The translations under genes were made by a program, and so were the position numbers. DNA of 64,000 nt from Gilvimarinus sp. 2_MG-2023 (lineage in GTDB: Bacteria; Pseudomonadota; Gammaproteobacteria; Pseudomonadales; Cellvibrionaceae), in assembly GCF_030547685.1 (NCBI RefSeq), contig NZ_JAUOQM010000003.1, positions 62,001 to 126,000 on the forward strand. Reading direction: 5' to 3'. Shown one piece after another: positions 63,071-64,000 of this stretch. A model generated the notes under the pieces. The model made no database searches and was not told where the DNA came from. It saw only the letters and a list, made by a program, of their open reading frames with translations. The stretch's first letter is position 1, and each line of letters begins with the position of its first letter.

Positions 63071-64000
63071 TTAGTTCTCCACCCACTCTAAACGGTTGTC
63101 GGCTGGGGTGCGCCATACGAGCCCATTTTTTGAAAACCAAGTGAAGCTAGACGTAGACGTGGTCATAAAAAAGCCATCATGACCTACAGTTAATGAAGTC
63201 GAAGATGAATTGCCTACATCGGGGTCACCAAGTTCAGTCCAGTTTGCGGCATCGGCACTTGAATATACACTCATATTGGGATTTTCGCTTTCGCCGGTGA
63301 ATAAATAGAGAGTGTTATTAAAATTTAATACTTTAGCGTTCGATTGTGCTGGGAACGTGCCTGTGGCGTTCAGAAATTGCCAGTTAGCCCCATCTGAACT
63401 ATGCCAAATGTCTTTTAAAAGAGCATCACCTCCGATTAATGATCGGCCACCTAATAAATATATTTCATCGTTGAAAGTAAACAACGAAAAATCATTACGT
63501 GCAGAGAACTCAGGTGAATTATTTATTAAATTCCAGCTGATCCCGTCAGCGCTATTCCAAATTCCGGCACTACTGACCAACCATAAAGCGTTATCAAAAG
63601 CGATTAAATAGCTGCTGGTATCGTTCGGTAAGTCTGGAGTCAATACCGACTGCCAACCGTTATCATCAAGCTTCCATATGGTATGTAAATAACCATTATT
63701 TTGACCGCCTGTAACGTAAATTTCGTTATTGAAAGTCACAGAGCTAATATGACTGGCTGCTTGGTTAAGCGGGTATGTATATTCTTGCCAGTGGATACCA
63801 TCTTGGCTGGTCCACACCATATTTGTGGGTTGATCTGCCTCGGTTGTGCCACCAAATGACCAAAAAGTATCTTCAGTATAAAGAAGTGCATTGCCTGTTA
63901 ATGGTAAAAAAGGCTGATGAATAGGTACAACTGAAATTGAATCGGATTGGTGGTTTTGATTATGGAAACGCAAATAAGCAGATTGTTCAATCTTAGGATA
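63071..64000 (-). CDS. Kelch/galactose oxidase-like beta-propeller protein, N-terminus cut by window edge
   Basis: The minus-strand frame runs without stop from the edge at 64000 to the stop at 63071, giving 309 residues of the C-terminal part. It contains repeats of about 45-50 residues with the pattern FNNEIYVTGGQNN / FNDEIYLLGGRS / FNNTLYLFTGES, and IWxSxDGxxW motifs (IWNSADGISWN, IWHSSDGANWQ). This is typical of Kelch-like beta-propellers, here probably secreted. The function cannot be assigned. The start and any signal peptide are outside the window. Confidence 0.8.
   Translation of the reverse strand, partial: YPKIEQSAYLRFHNQNHQSDSISVVPIHQPFLPLTGNALLYTEDTFWSFGGTTEADQPTNMVWTSQDGIHWQEYTYPLNQAASHISSVTFNNEIYVTGGQNNGYLHTIWKLDDNGWQSVLTPDLPNDTSSYLIAFDNALWLVSSAGIWNSADGISWNLINNSPEFSARNDFSLFTFNDEIYLLGGRSLIGGDALLKDIWHSSDGANWQFLNATGTFPAQSNAKVLNFNNTLYLFTGESENPNMSVYSSADAANWTELGDPDVGNSSSTSLTVGHDGFFMTTSTSSFTWFSKNGLVWRTPADNRLEWVEN

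Overview
The window looks like a chromosomal segment of a marine, polysaccharide-degrading gammaproteobacterium, most likely of the Cellvibrionaceae/Cellvibrionales type. This is inferred from the conserved order trkH-trkA-rsmB-fmt-def-lysM-dprA-tsaC-hemF-aroE, the gamma-carbonic anhydrase/prlC/yheV trio, the cox operon layout, and an alginate-degradation locus with a very large TonB-dependent receptor. No taxonomic marker (rRNA, tRNA) was seen, so the assignment stays at that level.

Layout. (1) 1-11.6 kb: core housekeeping genes for potassium uptake, rRNA methylation, initiator-tRNA formylation and deformylation, DNA uptake, t6A synthesis, heme and shikimate synthesis, and ribosome hibernation. 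(2) 12-21.4 kb: a GGDEF-EAL c-di-GMP protein, an M48 protease with two YbjQ-type proteins, gamma-carbonic anhydrase, oligopeptidase A, an unknown conserved-looking protein and a MATE exporter. (3) 22-33.6 kb: a complete aa3-type cytochrome c oxidase cluster with its assembly factors (CtaG, SURF1, heme A synthase, heme O synthase, SCO and an unusual thioredoxin-like protein), then aconitase A. The cox cluster is preceded by a 590-bp leader that can form mutually exclusive RNA stems. (4) 33.6-42.5 kb: an accessory region. It holds an integron integrase broken by one in-frame amber codon, a single gene cassette whose boundaries can be read to the base (with a textbook attC site), an SDR/AraC divergent pair, a decayed IS3-family element, an AT-rich desaturase plus GNAT acyltransferase pair, and the decayed 5' end of a TonB receptor. 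(5) 42.5-53.9 kb: an alginate utilisation locus with a PL15-like heparinase II/III-fold exolyase, a TonB-dependent receptor carrying an N-terminal STN signalling domain, a PL6 alginate lyase, a GntR/FadR regulator, and an ECF sigma factor/FecR anti-sigma pair. (6) 54.2-64 kb: a KefB-type antiporter with a tandem universal stress protein, a Tat-targeted dienelactone hydrolase, a META-MliC lipoprotein, a GbsR/MarR regulator with a perfect palindrome at its own promoter followed by a CIO-type cytochrome bd oxidase, and a Kelch-like protein cut by the window edge.

How the parts may work together. In the alginate locus the PL6 enzyme would cut polymer or oligomers outside or in the periplasm, the receptor would import oligomers, and the PL15-like enzyme would release monomers. 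The receptor's STN domain together with the sigma/FecR pair suggests Fec-type transenvelope induction by substrate, with the GntR regulator as a second input. The receptor gene has a second signal-peptide-like segment and its own ribosome-binding site about 110 codons in. The same layout is visible in the decayed upstream copy, which suggests a receptor that can be made with or without its signalling domain. I consider this and the broken single-cassette integron the most interesting observations.
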